From positions 3,162,001 through 3,226,000 of the forward strand of contig NZ_AP027368.1 in NCBI RefSeq assembly GCF_030296015.1: a DNA stretch of 64,000 bases, read 5' to 3'. The position numbers and the translations under genes are program-made. Shown here one piece after another: positions 54,511 to 63,486 of this stretch (position 1 is its first letter; each line of letters begins with the position of its first letter). Under the pieces are notes generated by a model. It was not told the DNA's origin, did not search any database, and saw nothing but the letters and a program-made list of their open reading frames with translations. This DNA comes from Ferrimonas sp. YFM (lineage in GTDB: Bacteria; Pseudomonadota; Gammaproteobacteria; Enterobacterales; Shewanellaceae).

Positions 54511-56520
54511 ATGATGATGATGAAAACCCCCAACTGGCGCCTGATGGCTACCGCAGCGGTAGTCAGTGCGGCGCTGTCCGCCTGTGGCGGCTCCGACGGC
54601 AATGATGGCAATGATGGCAACCCCGGTCGTCCCGGCGGTGAGCCAGCCACCGAAGTCAACCAACTGAACCTGTCCGTTACCGAAGTCAGCTTCGACAACG
54701 GCCTTCCTGTCTTCAAGGTGCTGGCCACCAACGAAGAGGATGAGTCTGTTGTTGGTCTGCAGGGCATGAAGATCAACGTAGCTCAGTTGCTGCCCGCCGG
54801 TCACAAGACCGTTGGCGACAGCACCCGCTGGTTGTTCTCCGGTGATGACAGCCGCAATGGCGAAGCCGAGATCGTGGATGAGAAGAATGGCTACTACGCC
54901 GTGACCTTCTCCAGCCTGGACTCCGCCGACCTGGCCGACGACTTTACCCGCCGCCTGAACGTGATCGTTCCTGCGGGCACCCTGGCCGACGGCACCACCA
55001 CGGTACCGAATGCCGAAGTCGCCTTTGATTACAATGCAGCCGGCGCCTCCGCCGACTACACCCGCAACATCGTAGCCATCGACTCCTGTGCCGCCTGTCA
55101 CGGCGAAGGGGAGAAGATCAAACACAGCTACACCAACCCACAGACCTGTGCCACCTGTCACGATGGACTTCGCACCAACCGCGACTTCACCCTGATCGTG
55201 CACGATGTCCACCAGGTTGCCGCAGAAGCCGGTGAGTACCCCACCGATCGCGCCGCCTGTAACGTCTGTCACCTGACCTCCGAGCCCGAAGCCGATCTGG
55301 CCCTGGCCGAGTGGGGCAACTGGTCCATGGTTCCCACCAAGGAAGCCTGCTCCAGCTGTCACACCAACAGCGCTCACATCACCGAGCAGCCTGACAGCTC
55401 CACCTGTGCCACCTGCCACACCGCAGAAGGCACCGGCGTAGTGGCTGGCACCATCGACGCTCACCTGGGTGAGTGGAACGACGCCGCCAAGGTGATTGCC
55501 CAGTGGGGCAGCACCACCGAGCTGAACTACGACGCCGACAACAACAGCACCAGCATCACCGTAACCATCACCGACGCTCAGGGCACCGCTCTGGACGCCA
55601 CCGAGGTGCTGCCCAAGCTGAAGCGCATCGAAGTGCTGACTAACGTTGGTCCGAACTACCCCGTACTGAGCTACGGCACCGGCAGCCACCAGGATGCGGT
55701 AGTCAACGGTGAGCTGGCTTCCGGCACCACCATCGTCGATGGCAGCTTCGTCATGCCCATCACCGACCACGACGGCAACCCTCTGCCCTATGGTGCCGCC
55801 GGTGCTGATGACGATACCGCCTTCTCCTTCATCGGCGTTGCTGCCTGCAGCAAAGATGGTGCCATCGTTGACTGTGCCGACGTGGCCGACCCCGATGACG
55901 TGGCCAACTACACCGGTATGAAAGCCAACATGGCCTTCGTAACAAAGTCTGGTGACGCCCCCTCTATGCGCCACACCGACTCCCTGGACTTCGCCAAGTG
56001 TGAAGGCTGCCACAACGAAAACTGGCAGATTCACAAGGGCTACCACTCCGGTTTCGTGATGACCGAACAGGTTGCCCACGACGCCGAAGGTAAGGTTGTT
56101 GGCCTGGATGGCTGTGTGACCTGTCACACCCCAGAGGGTACCTACTCCTACGCCAACCAGGGCGCCTTCGAGCAGAAGCTGCACGTGACCCACAAGGACA
56201 AAGCCATCATCGGCGACTGTGCCCAGTGCCACACCAGCTTCAACCTGGACTCCTTCGCCAAGAAGGATGTGATCAACACCGGCATCGTTGATGGCGGCAG
56301 CGGCTTCAACCCCGCCGACGCCCGTTACGGCACCCCCATCACCGCTACCTGCGCCAGCTGCCACGACTATGAGTCTGCGGTCACTCACATGACCGGCGGC
56401 ACCTTCGGCAACGGCGTATACAACGGTGAGAAGGCTGACGCCCAGCTGGCCGTGTCCGCAGAGAACTGTCTGGTCTGCCACGCTCCCGAAGTGGTGAACC
56501 ACGGCAACGTCAAGTTCTAA
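54511..56520 (+). CDS. second OmcA/MtrC-type decaheme outer-membrane lipoprotein
   Basis: 669-aa paralogue of the preceding gene. Lipobox LSAC, then a Gly/Asp/Asn linker (GGSDGNDGNDGNPGRPGG). Ten CxxCH sites: CAACH, CATCH, CNVCH, CSSCH, CATCH in the first heme domain and CEGCH, CVTCH, CAQCH, CASCH, CLVCH in the second. A CSKDGAIVDC segment between them could form a disulfide, as in MtrC. It directly precedes the mtrA- and mtrB-type genes, so it is the best candidate for the surface subunit of an MtrCAB-like conduit. The start was placed at ATG 54511, eight bases after AGGG, at the head of four consecutive ATG codons. Confidence 0.92.
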   Translation: MMMMKTPNWRLMATAAVVSAALSACGGSDGNDGNDGNPGRPGGEPATEVNQLNLSVTEVSFDNGLPVFKVLATNEEDESVVGLQGMKINVAQLLPAGHKTVGDSTRWLFSGDDSRNGEAEIVDEKNGYYAVTFSSLDSADLADDFTRRLNVIVPAGTLADGTTTVPNAEVAFDYNAAGASADYTRNIVAIDSCAACHGEGEKIKHSYTNPQTCATCHDGLRTNRDFTLIVHDVHQVAAEAGEYPTDRAACNVCHLTSEPEADLALAEWGNWSMVPTKEACSSCHTNSAHITEQPDSSTCATCHTAEGTGVVAGTIDAHLGEWNDAAKVIAQWGSTTELNYDADNNSTSITVTITDAQGTALDATEVLPKLKRIEVLTNVGPNYPVLSYGTGSHQDAVVNGELASGTTIVDGSFVMPITDHDGNPLPYGAAGADDDTAFSFIGVAACSKDGAIVDCADVADPDDVANYTGMKANMAFVTKSGDAPSMRHTDSLDFAKCEGCHNENWQIHKGYHSGFVMTEQVAHDAEGKVVGLDGCVTCHTPEGTYSYANQGAFEQKLHVTHKDKAIIGDCAQCHTSFNLDSFAKKDVINTGIVDGGSGFNPADARYGTPITATCASCHDYESAVTHMTGGTFGNGVYNGEKADAQLAVSAENCLVCHAPEVVNHGNVKF

Positions 56521-56526
56521 GGCGTT

Positions 56527-56547
56527 GGGGAGGGCTCCGCCCTCCCC
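56527..56547 (+). other. strong intercistronic hairpin without T run
   Basis: GGGGAGGGC and GCCCTCCCC pair around TCC between the decaheme lipoprotein and mtrA-type genes, followed only by TTG. It is more likely an mRNA-stabilising or partial attenuation structure than a full terminator, leaving the three genes in one operon. Confidence 0.6.
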
Positions 56548-56575
56548 TTGTTCGGATCACAGTTAGGAATACCTT

Positions 56576-57517
56576 ATGAAACAGATGAAATGGTTAACCC
56601 CCCTGGTGGCCGGCCTCGCCCTGCTTACCGGCCTGGGCGCAACCGCCGCGCCCTGGGACAAACTGCCCGACGCGGAAGTGGAGCAGATCCTGGACACCAA
56701 GTTTGCCGAGGGTAAATACTCCAGCAAGGGCGCCGACGGCTGTCTGATGTGCCACCGCAAGAGCGACCAGGTGATGGCGATCTTCAAGGGCGTGCACGGC
56801 AGCACCAACAGCAGCAAGAGCCCCATGGCTGGCCTGCAGTGCGAAGCCTGTCACGGCCCTCAGGGCAAACACAACCGTGGTGGTAAGGAGCCGATGATTC
56901 AGTTCGGTGCCGACGCTCCCATCCCTGCCGCCAAACAGAACAGCGTCTGCCTCTCCTGTCACCAGGATGGCGAGCGCATGGCCTGGCACTCCTCCACTCA
57001 CAATCTGGAAGAAGTCGCCTGTGCCTCCTGTCACAAGGTCCACACCGACAAGGATCCTATCCTGGATCGTCATACCGAAGTGGATACCTGCACTGCCTGT
57101 CACAGCCGTCAGAAGGCGGACATGAACAAGCGCTCCTCTCACCCGCTGAAGTGGGCAGACATGAGCTGCACCGACTGTCACAACCCGCACGGCTCCATGT
57201 CGGAAGCGGCCCTGAACCAGGTCTCGGTCAACGACAACTGCTACCAGTGTCACGCCGAGAAACGCGGCCCTTTCCTGTGGGAGCACGCTCCTGTGACCGA
57301 GGATTGCTCCCTGTGTCACAACCCTCACGGCAGCGTTAATGAGGGCATGCTGACCAATCGTGCTCCTCAGCTCTGTCAGCAGTGTCACACCAACCCTCAC
57401 AGTGGCAACAGCATCAATGGTAAGCCCAGCGTGTTTACCTCAGGTCAAAGCTGTTTGAACTGCCACAGCCAGATTCACGGGTCTAACCACCCTGCCGGCA
57501 AAGCGCTGCAGCGCTAA
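56576..57517 (+). CDS. mtrA: MtrA-type periplasmic decaheme cytochrome
   Basis: 313-aa secreted cytochrome with a signal peptide (about 1-24, ending TAA). It has ten CxxCH sites (CLMCH, CEACH, CLSCH, CASCH, CTACH, CTDCH, CYQCH, CSLCH, CQQCH, CLNCH) with evenly spaced distal histidines (HNPHGS repeated), the layout of MtrA/DmsE/PioA. It threads through the MtrB barrel and carries electrons across the outer membrane. It lies 12 bp upstream of the mtrB-type gene. The gene symbol is by family: it could also be an mtrD- or dmsE-type paralogue. Confidence 0.9.
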   Translation: MKQMKWLTPLVAGLALLTGLGATAAPWDKLPDAEVEQILDTKFAEGKYSSKGADGCLMCHRKSDQVMAIFKGVHGSTNSSKSPMAGLQCEACHGPQGKHNRGGKEPMIQFGADAPIPAAKQNSVCLSCHQDGERMAWHSSTHNLEEVACASCHKVHTDKDPILDRHTEVDTCTACHSRQKADMNKRSSHPLKWADMSCTDCHNPHGSMSEAALNQVSVNDNCYQCHAEKRGPFLWEHAPVTEDCSLCHNPHGSVNEGMLTNRAPQLCQQCHTNPHSGNSINGKPSVFTSGQSCLNCHSQIHGSNHPAGKALQR

Positions 57518-57529
57518 GGAGAGGGAAGC

Positions 57530-59485
57530 ATGAGATTCAGATATAACCTGATCACCCTGGCCCTGGCCGGCGTTTCCGGCATGGCAATGGCGGGTGGTTA
57601 CAGCATCCAGGAAGCCAACCTGGACAAGGTCAACACCGACAAGTGGTCCTGTAAGCGTTGCGTCGTCGAGTACGGTGCCCAGGGCAGCGTTGGTGTGGCC
57701 GCCGGTGCGGTGGACAGCGACAACGAACGCTCCGCCAACTACTTCGGCGCAGAAGACGGCGCCTTCGGTGCCTTCAACTCCGATCTGAAATACACCTCAG
57801 AGTCCGGCTACGGCGCCTCCCTGGAAGCCCGCAACCTGGGTATGGACAACGGCGAAGCCCGCCTGGCAGCCGGTCACGGCGACACCTGGAACGTGGCCGT
57901 GGAGTACGGCAAGCTGGTCACGGTGAAGAATGACCACGCCCAGTCCAACTACTCCGTAGTCGGCAACACCTGGGTCGCCGGCGACCTCAAAGAGCAAACC
58001 CTGGAGACCGAGCGCGAGCGCTACGGCGCCGAGCTGAGCTTCGGTGGCGAGATGTGGCAGACCTACGCCAACTTCCGCCGTGAAGATAAGAGCGGCCTGA
58101 AGAAAGCCTCCATCTGGGGCGGTACCCCCACCAATGTAGCCAAGCCGGTGGACAGCAGCACCGACACCTGGGAAGCCGGGGTCAAGCTGCAGGGTGAGCA
58201 GTGGTTTACCCAGCTGGCTTACCTGGCCTCCAGCTACGACAACAAGGTGGATGTGCTGAACTTTGGCGCGGTTCAGGGCGCCTATCAGGACGCCCCTGAC
58301 AACGATGCCTACCAGGTGATGGCCAACGGCTTCTACAGCTTCGGTCGCACCCAGGTATCCGGTCGCGTCTCCTCCGGCGAAATGACTCAGGACCAGGATC
58401 TGCTGGTGGTCAACAACGGCATCGCCGGGTTCGACGGCAAGATCGAAACCCTGGATGCCAACCTCAAGCTGACCTCCATGGCCACCAACGCCCTGCGCCT
58501 GACCGCGTCTGTGGACTACAGCGAGCGTGACAACTCCTCTGACATCCTGGTCACCGAGCTGGCCCTGGACCCCAACTCCGGCGACGCCGCCGAGTACCAG
58601 GCCTACGACGTGGACCGCACCACCTACAAGCTGGGCGCAAGCTACCGCATCGCACGCGGCTACCGGGTGGATCTGGGTTATGACCGCAAGGAAGTGACCC
58701 GCAGCGCTCAGGACCGCGAAGACACCACAGACGACGCCGTCTGGGGTCGTGTGCGTGTGACTGCCTTCGACGCCTGGGACATCGCCCTCAAGGGTGGCTT
58801 CTCCAGCCGTGATGGCTCCACCTACAGGGTAACAGGCAACAACAACGACCTGATGCGCCGCTACAACGTGGCGGACCGGGATCGCAGCGAGGTGGAACTG
58901 CGCGTCAGCCACACCCCGTTGGATCGTCTGACCGTGGACTTCAGCGGCTACTACGCCCTGGATGACTACGACAAGTCCGAGGTGGGCCTGACCGAGGCCG
59001 AGGATTATGGCTTCGACGCCACCCTGGCGTTCCAGCACACCGAGCGCTTCAACACTCACCTGTTCTTCGGCAAGCAGTGGATCTTCTCCGAGCAGTCCGG
59101 CTCCGTGTCCGGTCCTGCCAGCTGGGATGCCGAGGTGGAAGATGAGTTTGAGCACTTCGGCCTGGGCTTCACCTACACAGGTCTGATGGCTGAGAAGCTG
59201 GTGCTGGGCGGCGATTATGTCTACGCCGACTCCAACAGTGACACCACCTCTGGCTTCAGCGAGTACGACGGCTACTTCGCCACCAGCTACAACCTCAACC
59301 TCTACGGCACCTACGCGGTGAACCCAGCCCTCTCCCTGAGACTGGACTACCGTTTCGAGCGCTACGAGGATGCGGACTACGCCGCGGTGGAGCAGGATGT
59401 GGTGCCTAACCTGATCACCCTGGGTGACCTGAACAGCGACTACAACGCCCACATGGTGATGCTGTCGGTGAACTACAAGCTGTAA
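57530..59485 (+). CDS. mtrB: MtrB/PioB-type outer-membrane beta-barrel
   Basis: 651-aa outer-membrane protein of the decaheme-associated family. After a signal peptide (about 1-21) a CKRC motif (about 41-44) matches the CxxC that is conserved near the N-terminus of MtrB. The remainder is alternating beta-strand sequence (for example YGASLEARNLG, TYANFRREDKSG) ending in an aromatic/leucine strand (MVMLSVNYKL), typical of a large barrel of about 26 strands. It sheathes MtrA so that MtrC-type proteins receive electrons at the surface. It is the last gene of the cluster. Confidence 0.9.
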   Translation: MRFRYNLITLALAGVSGMAMAGGYSIQEANLDKVNTDKWSCKRCVVEYGAQGSVGVAAGAVDSDNERSANYFGAEDGAFGAFNSDLKYTSESGYGASLEARNLGMDNGEARLAAGHGDTWNVAVEYGKLVTVKNDHAQSNYSVVGNTWVAGDLKEQTLETERERYGAELSFGGEMWQTYANFRREDKSGLKKASIWGGTPTNVAKPVDSSTDTWEAGVKLQGEQWFTQLAYLASSYDNKVDVLNFGAVQGAYQDAPDNDAYQVMANGFYSFGRTQVSGRVSSGEMTQDQDLLVVNNGIAGFDGKIETLDANLKLTSMATNALRLTASVDYSERDNSSDILVTELALDPNSGDAAEYQAYDVDRTTYKLGASYRIARGYRVDLGYDRKEVTRSAQDREDTTDDAVWGRVRVTAFDAWDIALKGGFSSRDGSTYRVTGNNNDLMRRYNVADRDRSEVELRVSHTPLDRLTVDFSGYYALDDYDKSEVGLTEAEDYGFDATLAFQHTERFNTHLFFGKQWIFSEQSGSVSGPASWDAEVEDEFEHFGLGFTYTGLMAEKLVLGGDYVYADSNSDTTSGFSEYDGYFATSYNLNLYGTYAVNPALSLRLDYRFERYEDADYAAVEQDVVPNLITLGDLNSDYNAHMVMLSVNYKL

Positions 59486-59504
59486 AGCAGCGATGATGAT
59501 GGAT

Positions 59505-59534
59505 AAGGCCGGTCTTGTGACCGGCCTTTTTTTA
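59505..59534 (+). terminator. terminator of the mtr-like operon
   Basis: AAGGCCGGTC and GACCGGCCTT pair around TTGT, followed by a T run. Confidence 0.93.
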
Positions 59535-59685
59535 TCCCTCTGAACCCACTCTGAATCATCATTTGATAATTCTGCTTATTTCTTGAGCTGTCCCGCCCCG
59601 GTCGCTATTCTGCACTGGCTGGCGCACCCGCGCCCTATTTCAGGCCAAGGAGTGGACCTTCTCACCCCTTTAGAGGAGATACACC

Positions 59686-59847
59686 ATGACCGAGTTAACT
59701 GTACTGGGCAACCCCGCCTCCATGGAGTTTGTGAAGCTGGCGTTTCTGGCGGGACTGCCGCTGCTGGCGTACCTGATCTACGACATCGTCAGCCTCGACC
59801 GCCAACCCAGGCTGTGGCAGACGCAGACGCAAAAAAACCGGCCCTGA
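59686..59847 (+). CDS. 53-aa single-span membrane protein
   Basis: Small gene with a strong ribosome site (GAGGAG seven bases before ATG 59686). The product has a short polar N-terminus (MTELTVLGNPASMEF), one hydrophobic helix (about 16-34, VKLAFLAGLPLLAYLIYDIV) and a basic, Gln-rich tail ending QTQTQKNRP. I do not recognise the family. Its last codons and stop are built into the terminator hairpin: TGA lies in the loop. It could be an accessory microprotein of a membrane complex, but nothing proves a link to the mtr genes. Confidence 0.65.
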   Translation: MTELTVLGNPASMEFVKLAFLAGLPLLAYLIYDIVSLDRQPRLWQTQTQKNRP

Positions 59848-59858
59848 GGCCGGTTTTT
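59831..59858. terminator. bidirectional terminator overlapping a coding end
   Basis: ACCGGCC and GGCCGGT pair around CTGA, with A7 and T5 flanks. The loop contains the stop codon of the 53-aa gene. It also ends the convergent hydrolase gene. Confidence 0.9.
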
Positions 59859-59867
59859 CCGTTTTCG

Positions 59868-60518
59868 TCACTGGCTCTGAAGCCGGCTGTCCGCCACATA
59901 GGGATTGAGGCGGCGCTCCCGGGCGATGGTGGAGTTGGGGCCATGACCGGGAACCAACTCCGTCTGTTCCCCCAAAGGCCAGAGCAGCTGGGTGATGGAG
60001 TGAATCAGATCCCCCTGGTTGCCCCCCTCGAAGTCGGTGCGTCCCACGGAGCCGGCGAAGATCAAATCGCCCACAAAGGCGATGTCCGCCTCAGGGTTAT
60101 GGAACACCAGGTGGCCCGGGGTATGGCCCGGCGTATGCAGCACCTCCAGGGTCAGGCGGCCCACCTGAATGCGGTCCCCCTGCTCGAGGTAACGCTCGGG
60201 CATAAAGGCTTCCACCATGGGAAAACCATAGGTGCGCGCCTCCTCGGGCAGCATATCCAGCAAAAACTGGTCATCCCGATGGGGCCCCTCCACCGGCACC
60301 CCCAGCCGCTGTGCCAACACCCGCGCCACCCCGACATGATCGATATGACCATGGGTCAGCAATACCCGCTCCAGGGTGAGCCCCTTCTCTTCGATGGCGT
60401 CAAGCAGCAGCTCGGCATCGCCGCCGGGATCGATAAGGGCCGCCCTGTGGGTCTGGGTACACCACAGCAGGGAACAATTGGTTCGGTAGGAGCTTACCTG
60501 TAGCACCTGATACTTCAT
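59868..60518 (-). CDS. metallo-beta-lactamase-fold hydrolase (YcbL/glyoxalase II-like), copy 1
   Basis: 216-aa member of the metallo-beta-lactamase superfamily. The binuclear metal motif is THGHIDHVG, with further ligands in HTPGHTPGHLVF, FVGDLIF and LVPGHGPNST. The length (about 215 aa) and sequence match YcbL-type short glyoxalase II enzymes, which hydrolyse S-lactoylglutathione or related thioesters; the physiological substrate is uncertain. A closely related gene lies immediately upstream on the same strand, so the pair arose by tandem duplication. Confidence 0.88.
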   Translation of the reverse strand: MKYQVLQVSSYRTNCSLLWCTQTHRAALIDPGGDAELLLDAIEEKGLTLERVLLTHGHIDHVGVARVLAQRLGVPVEGPHRDDQFLLDMLPEEARTYGFPMVEAFMPERYLEQGDRIQVGRLTLEVLHTPGHTPGHLVFHNPEADIAFVGDLIFAGSVGRTDFEGGNQGDLIHSITQLLWPLGEQTELVPGHGPNSTIARERRLNPYVADSRLQSQ

Positions 60519-60638
60519 CGTTACACCTCAAGTCTTGCAGTGGCGCAAGCCTACCATGGCCCCATGGCTCAGGACGGACCGACCTTGGCGGGGATTGCAG
60601 ATCTTTGACCCCGACCCCGAATCCGCTTTCTCCGGGCA

Positions 60639-60667
60639 CAAAAAAGCCGACACCAAGGCCGGCTTTT
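60639..60667 (-). terminator. terminator between the tandem hydrolase genes
   Basis: On the minus strand AAAAGCCG and CGGCTTTT pair around a 10-nt loop, followed by a T run, 15 bp after the upstream copy. The two copies are therefore probably transcribed separately. Confidence 0.75.
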
Positions 60668-60681
60668 CATGTCAGGCGTTC

Positions 60682-61329
60682 TCAGCCACCGAGGACCGCG
60701 TCAGCCACGAAGGGGTTGGAGCTGCGCTCCTGACCGAAGGTGGAGTTGGGACCATGGCCCGGCACGAACTCGGTGTCGGCACCCAGTGGCCACAGCTTGC
60801 CGGTAATGGAGGCGATGAGATCACCATGGTTGGACATGGGGAAGTCGGTGCGGCCGATGGAGCCGGCAAACAGTACGTCACCCACGAACGCCAGGCCGGA
60901 GTCGGCATTGTGGAACACCACGTGACCTGGGGTATGGCCCGGGGTGTGCAGCACGTCCAGGGTGACCTTGCCCACCGCCACCTGCTCGCCATCTTCCAGG
61001 TAACGATCCGGGGTGAACGCCTGAGACAGGGCCAGGCCGAACATCTGCGCCTGCTGGGGCAGTTGATCCAACCAGAACTGATCCGCCTTATGAGGGCCCA
61101 CCAGGGGCACATTCAGCTTGTCCGCCAACATGCGGGAGGCGCCGGCATGGTCGATGTGGGCGTGGGTCAGCAGCACCTGCTCCACCTCGATTCCCAGCTT
61201 ATCGATGGCCGCCTGAATCCGCTCCAGGTCACCACCTGGATCGATGACCGCCGCCTTATTGGTTTCACTGCACCACAACAGGGAGCAGTTCTGCTGGAAG
61301 GGGGTGACAGGCACAATCTGGTATTTCAT
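60682..61329 (-). CDS. metallo-beta-lactamase-fold hydrolase (YcbL/glyoxalase II-like), copy 2
   Basis: 215-aa paralogue of the neighbouring hydrolase with the same metal-ligand set (THAHIDHAG, HTPGHTPGHVVF, FVGDVLF, FVPGHGPNST). It is nearer in appearance to E. coli YcbL (MKYQIVPVTPFQQNCSLLWC). The two copies share more than half of their residues by eye, and differ mostly between residues 75 and 130, the region lining the substrate pocket, which hints at divergent substrates. Confidence 0.9.
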   Translation of the reverse strand: MKYQIVPVTPFQQNCSLLWCSETNKAAVIDPGGDLERIQAAIDKLGIEVEQVLLTHAHIDHAGASRMLADKLNVPLVGPHKADQFWLDQLPQQAQMFGLALSQAFTPDRYLEDGEQVAVGKVTLDVLHTPGHTPGHVVFHNADSGLAFVGDVLFAGSIGRTDFPMSNHGDLIASITGKLWPLGADTEFVPGHGPNSTFGQERSSNPFVADAVLGG

Positions 61330-61430
61330 AACTCACACACTCACCAAAAACTGAGGGCTTAGGGTACCACAGGGTTTCCCCAGGCCAAACGTCCCTAGTC
61401 TAAACAGGGTCTTTCCAATTCAAAAGGCAG

Positions 61431-61456
61431 AAAAAACGCCCCTCTCGAGGGGCGCC
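61431..61456 (-). terminator. terminator of formate-tetrahydrofolate ligase gene
   Basis: On the minus strand CGCCCCTC and GAGGGGCG form a tight hairpin followed by six T residues. Confidence 0.88.
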
Positions 61457-61480
61457 TTCACCGTTATATCTTAGCTGGGC

Positions 61481-63223
61481 TTACTCATCGATGCCGGTGA
61501 TGTTGCCCTCGTCATCGATGTCGATGCTCAGATAGGCGGGGCGCTCCGGCAGGCCGGGCATGGTCATCACGTTGCCGGTCAGGGCATAGACGAAACCGGC
61601 ACCGGCGCACAGCCGCAAGCCGCGCACCGGAATGGTAAAGCCGCTGGGCACCCCTTTGAGGGCGGGGTCATGGCTGATGGAGAGCGGCGTCTTGGCCATG
61701 CACAGGGGCAGGTTGCCATAGCCCAGCTCGGTCAGGCGGTCGATGTCACTGCGCGCCTGCTCGGAGAGCTCGATGCCATCGCCGCCATAGGCCACCTCAG
61801 CCAGGGTCAGCAACTTGGCCTCCAGGGGCTGTTCCAGCTCATACAGAGGACGGAAATCCGCGGGCTGTTGCAGGGCGTCCATCACCGCCTCAGCCAGGGC
61901 TCGGGCCCCCTCTCCGCCCTTGGCAAAGGCTTCAGACAGGGCAACGCTGGCACCAGCTTCCCTGACCCGGGCTTCCAGCCAGGCCAGCTCCATGTCGCTG
62001 TCATCGGGGAAACGGTTCAGCGCCACCACCACAGGCACGCCATAGCGGCGGGCGTTGTCGATGTGCCACTTCAGGTTGGCGAAGCCGTCGGCCAGGGCAT
62101 CGAGATCTTCCTGGAACAGGGAGTCCGGCAGAGGCTGGCCGGGACGCAGGTCGTAGCGCCCGGAGTTGGCCTTCAGGCCGCGTAGGGTGGCCACCACCAC
62201 GGCGGCGTCCGGGCCACGTCCGGCGGCGCGCGCCTTGATGTTGCAGGCTTTCTCAAAGCCCATGTCGGAGCCGAAGCCCCCTTCGGTCACCACCACGTCC
62301 GCCAGCCCCAGGGCGATGCGATCGGCGATCACCGAGGAGTTGCCATGGGCGATGTTGGCGAAAGGTCCCGCGTGCACCAGGGTGGGCACCCCTTCCAGAC
62401 TCTGCATCAGGGTGGGCTGGGCGGCGTCTTTCAGGATGGCGGCCATGGCACCGGCGACACCGATTTGCTCGGCGGTCACCGGCTGGTTGTGTTCGTTGTA
62501 GGCCAGGACCACCTGCCCCAGTCGCTGACGCAGATCCTTGAGGTCCTTGGCCAAGGCCAGAATGGCCATCAATTCGGAGGCGGCGGAGATGTCGAAGCCG
62601 CTCTCGCGCTCCAGGCCGTTGACGGTTTTGCCAGGTTCATTGAGGCCGATGCGAATCTTACGCAGGGCGCGGTCGTTCATGTCGACCACGCGATTCCAGA
62701 CGATCCCCTCGGCGGTGACGCCCAGGCGAGGCAGGCCGGAGCGGGCCTCGAACTGATCGCCCTGACGCTGCTCATGGTAGGCGCGGGCATCGATGGCGGC
62801 GGCGGCCAGGTTGTGGGCCGCGGTCACGGCGTGAATGTCGCCGGTCAGGTGGAGGTTCATCTCCTCCATGGGGGCCACCTGGGAGTAACCGCCACCGGCG
62901 GCGCCGCCCTTAACCCCAAACACCGGCCCCATGCTGGGCTGACGGATGCAGGCCATCACCTTCTGGCCGATGGCCTTGAGCCCCTGGGAGAGGCCGATGG
63001 TGGTCACGGTTTTGCCTTCACCCAGAGGCGTTGGGGTGATGGCGGTCACCAGCACCAGCTTACCCTGGGGCGCGGCACTGGCGCGCTTGAGCAGCTGGTG
63101 GCTGAGCTTGGCTTTGTACTGCCCCTGGGGGACCAGCTCTTGCGGCTGGATGCCTGCGGCGGCAGCGATGTCAGTGATGGGGGCCAAGTCAGCAGATTGA
63201 GAGATTGCGATGTCTGATTTCAT
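61481..63223 (-). CDS. fhs: formate-tetrahydrofolate ligase
   Basis: 580-aa ATP-dependent enzyme making 10-formyl-tetrahydrofolate from formate. The ATP-binding motif [11 protein letters not shown] and the family signature [24 protein letters not shown] are present, with a further conserved block ([12 protein letters not shown]...). Length is slightly above the clostridial 556-560 aa form. In acetogens the enzyme serves the Wood-Ljungdahl methyl branch, but that pathway is not evident here, so the role is probably one-carbon/formate assimilation. It is monocistronic. Confidence 0.96.
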   Translation of the reverse strand: MKSDIAISQSADLAPITDIAAAAGIQPQELVPQGQYKAKLSHQLLKRASAAPQGKLVLVTAITPTPLGEGKTVTTIGLSQGLKAIGQKVMACIRQPSMGPVFGVKGGAAGGGYSQVAPMEEMNLHLTGDIHAVTAAHNLAAAAIDARAYHEQRQGDQFEARSGLPRLGVTAEGIVWNRVVDMNDRALRKIRIGLNEPGKTVNGLERESGFDISAASELMAILALAKDLKDLRQRLGQVVLAYNEHNQPVTAEQIGVAGAMAAILKDAAQPTLMQSLEGVPTLVHAGPFANIAHGNSSVIADRIALGLADVVVTEGGFGSDMGFEKACNIKARAAGRGPDAAVVVATLRGLKANSGRYDLRPGQPLPDSLFQEDLDALADGFANLKWHIDNARRYGVPVVVALNRFPDDSDMELAWLEARVREAGASVALSEAFAKGGEGARALAEAVMDALQQPADFRPLYELEQPLEAKLLTLAEVAYGGDGIELSEQARSDIDRLTELGYGNLPLCMAKTPLSISHDPALKGVPSGFTIPVRGLRLCAGAGFVYALTGNVMTMPGLPERPAYLSIDIDDEGNITGIDE

Positions 63224-63486
63224 TATTATTTTCCGGGTACGACCTTGAAGCCGCGCACATTGTACTGGAAAAGGGGCCTAATTCAGACACCTTTTTATCA
63301 AATTTGGACCAAGGCCGTAGCTGGCCCCAAAATCGTGCAAACTGGGAAATTTACTTATTAATTCATAACCTTAAGCAAAACCGCGACGTACACTCTGGTT
63401 TCCATCCTGTTGCTGGGGGTAAACAGCACAATGGAAGCTTTTGATTTGAGAAGGCAAAATGGGCTTTTCTCCATTCAAGGATGATG

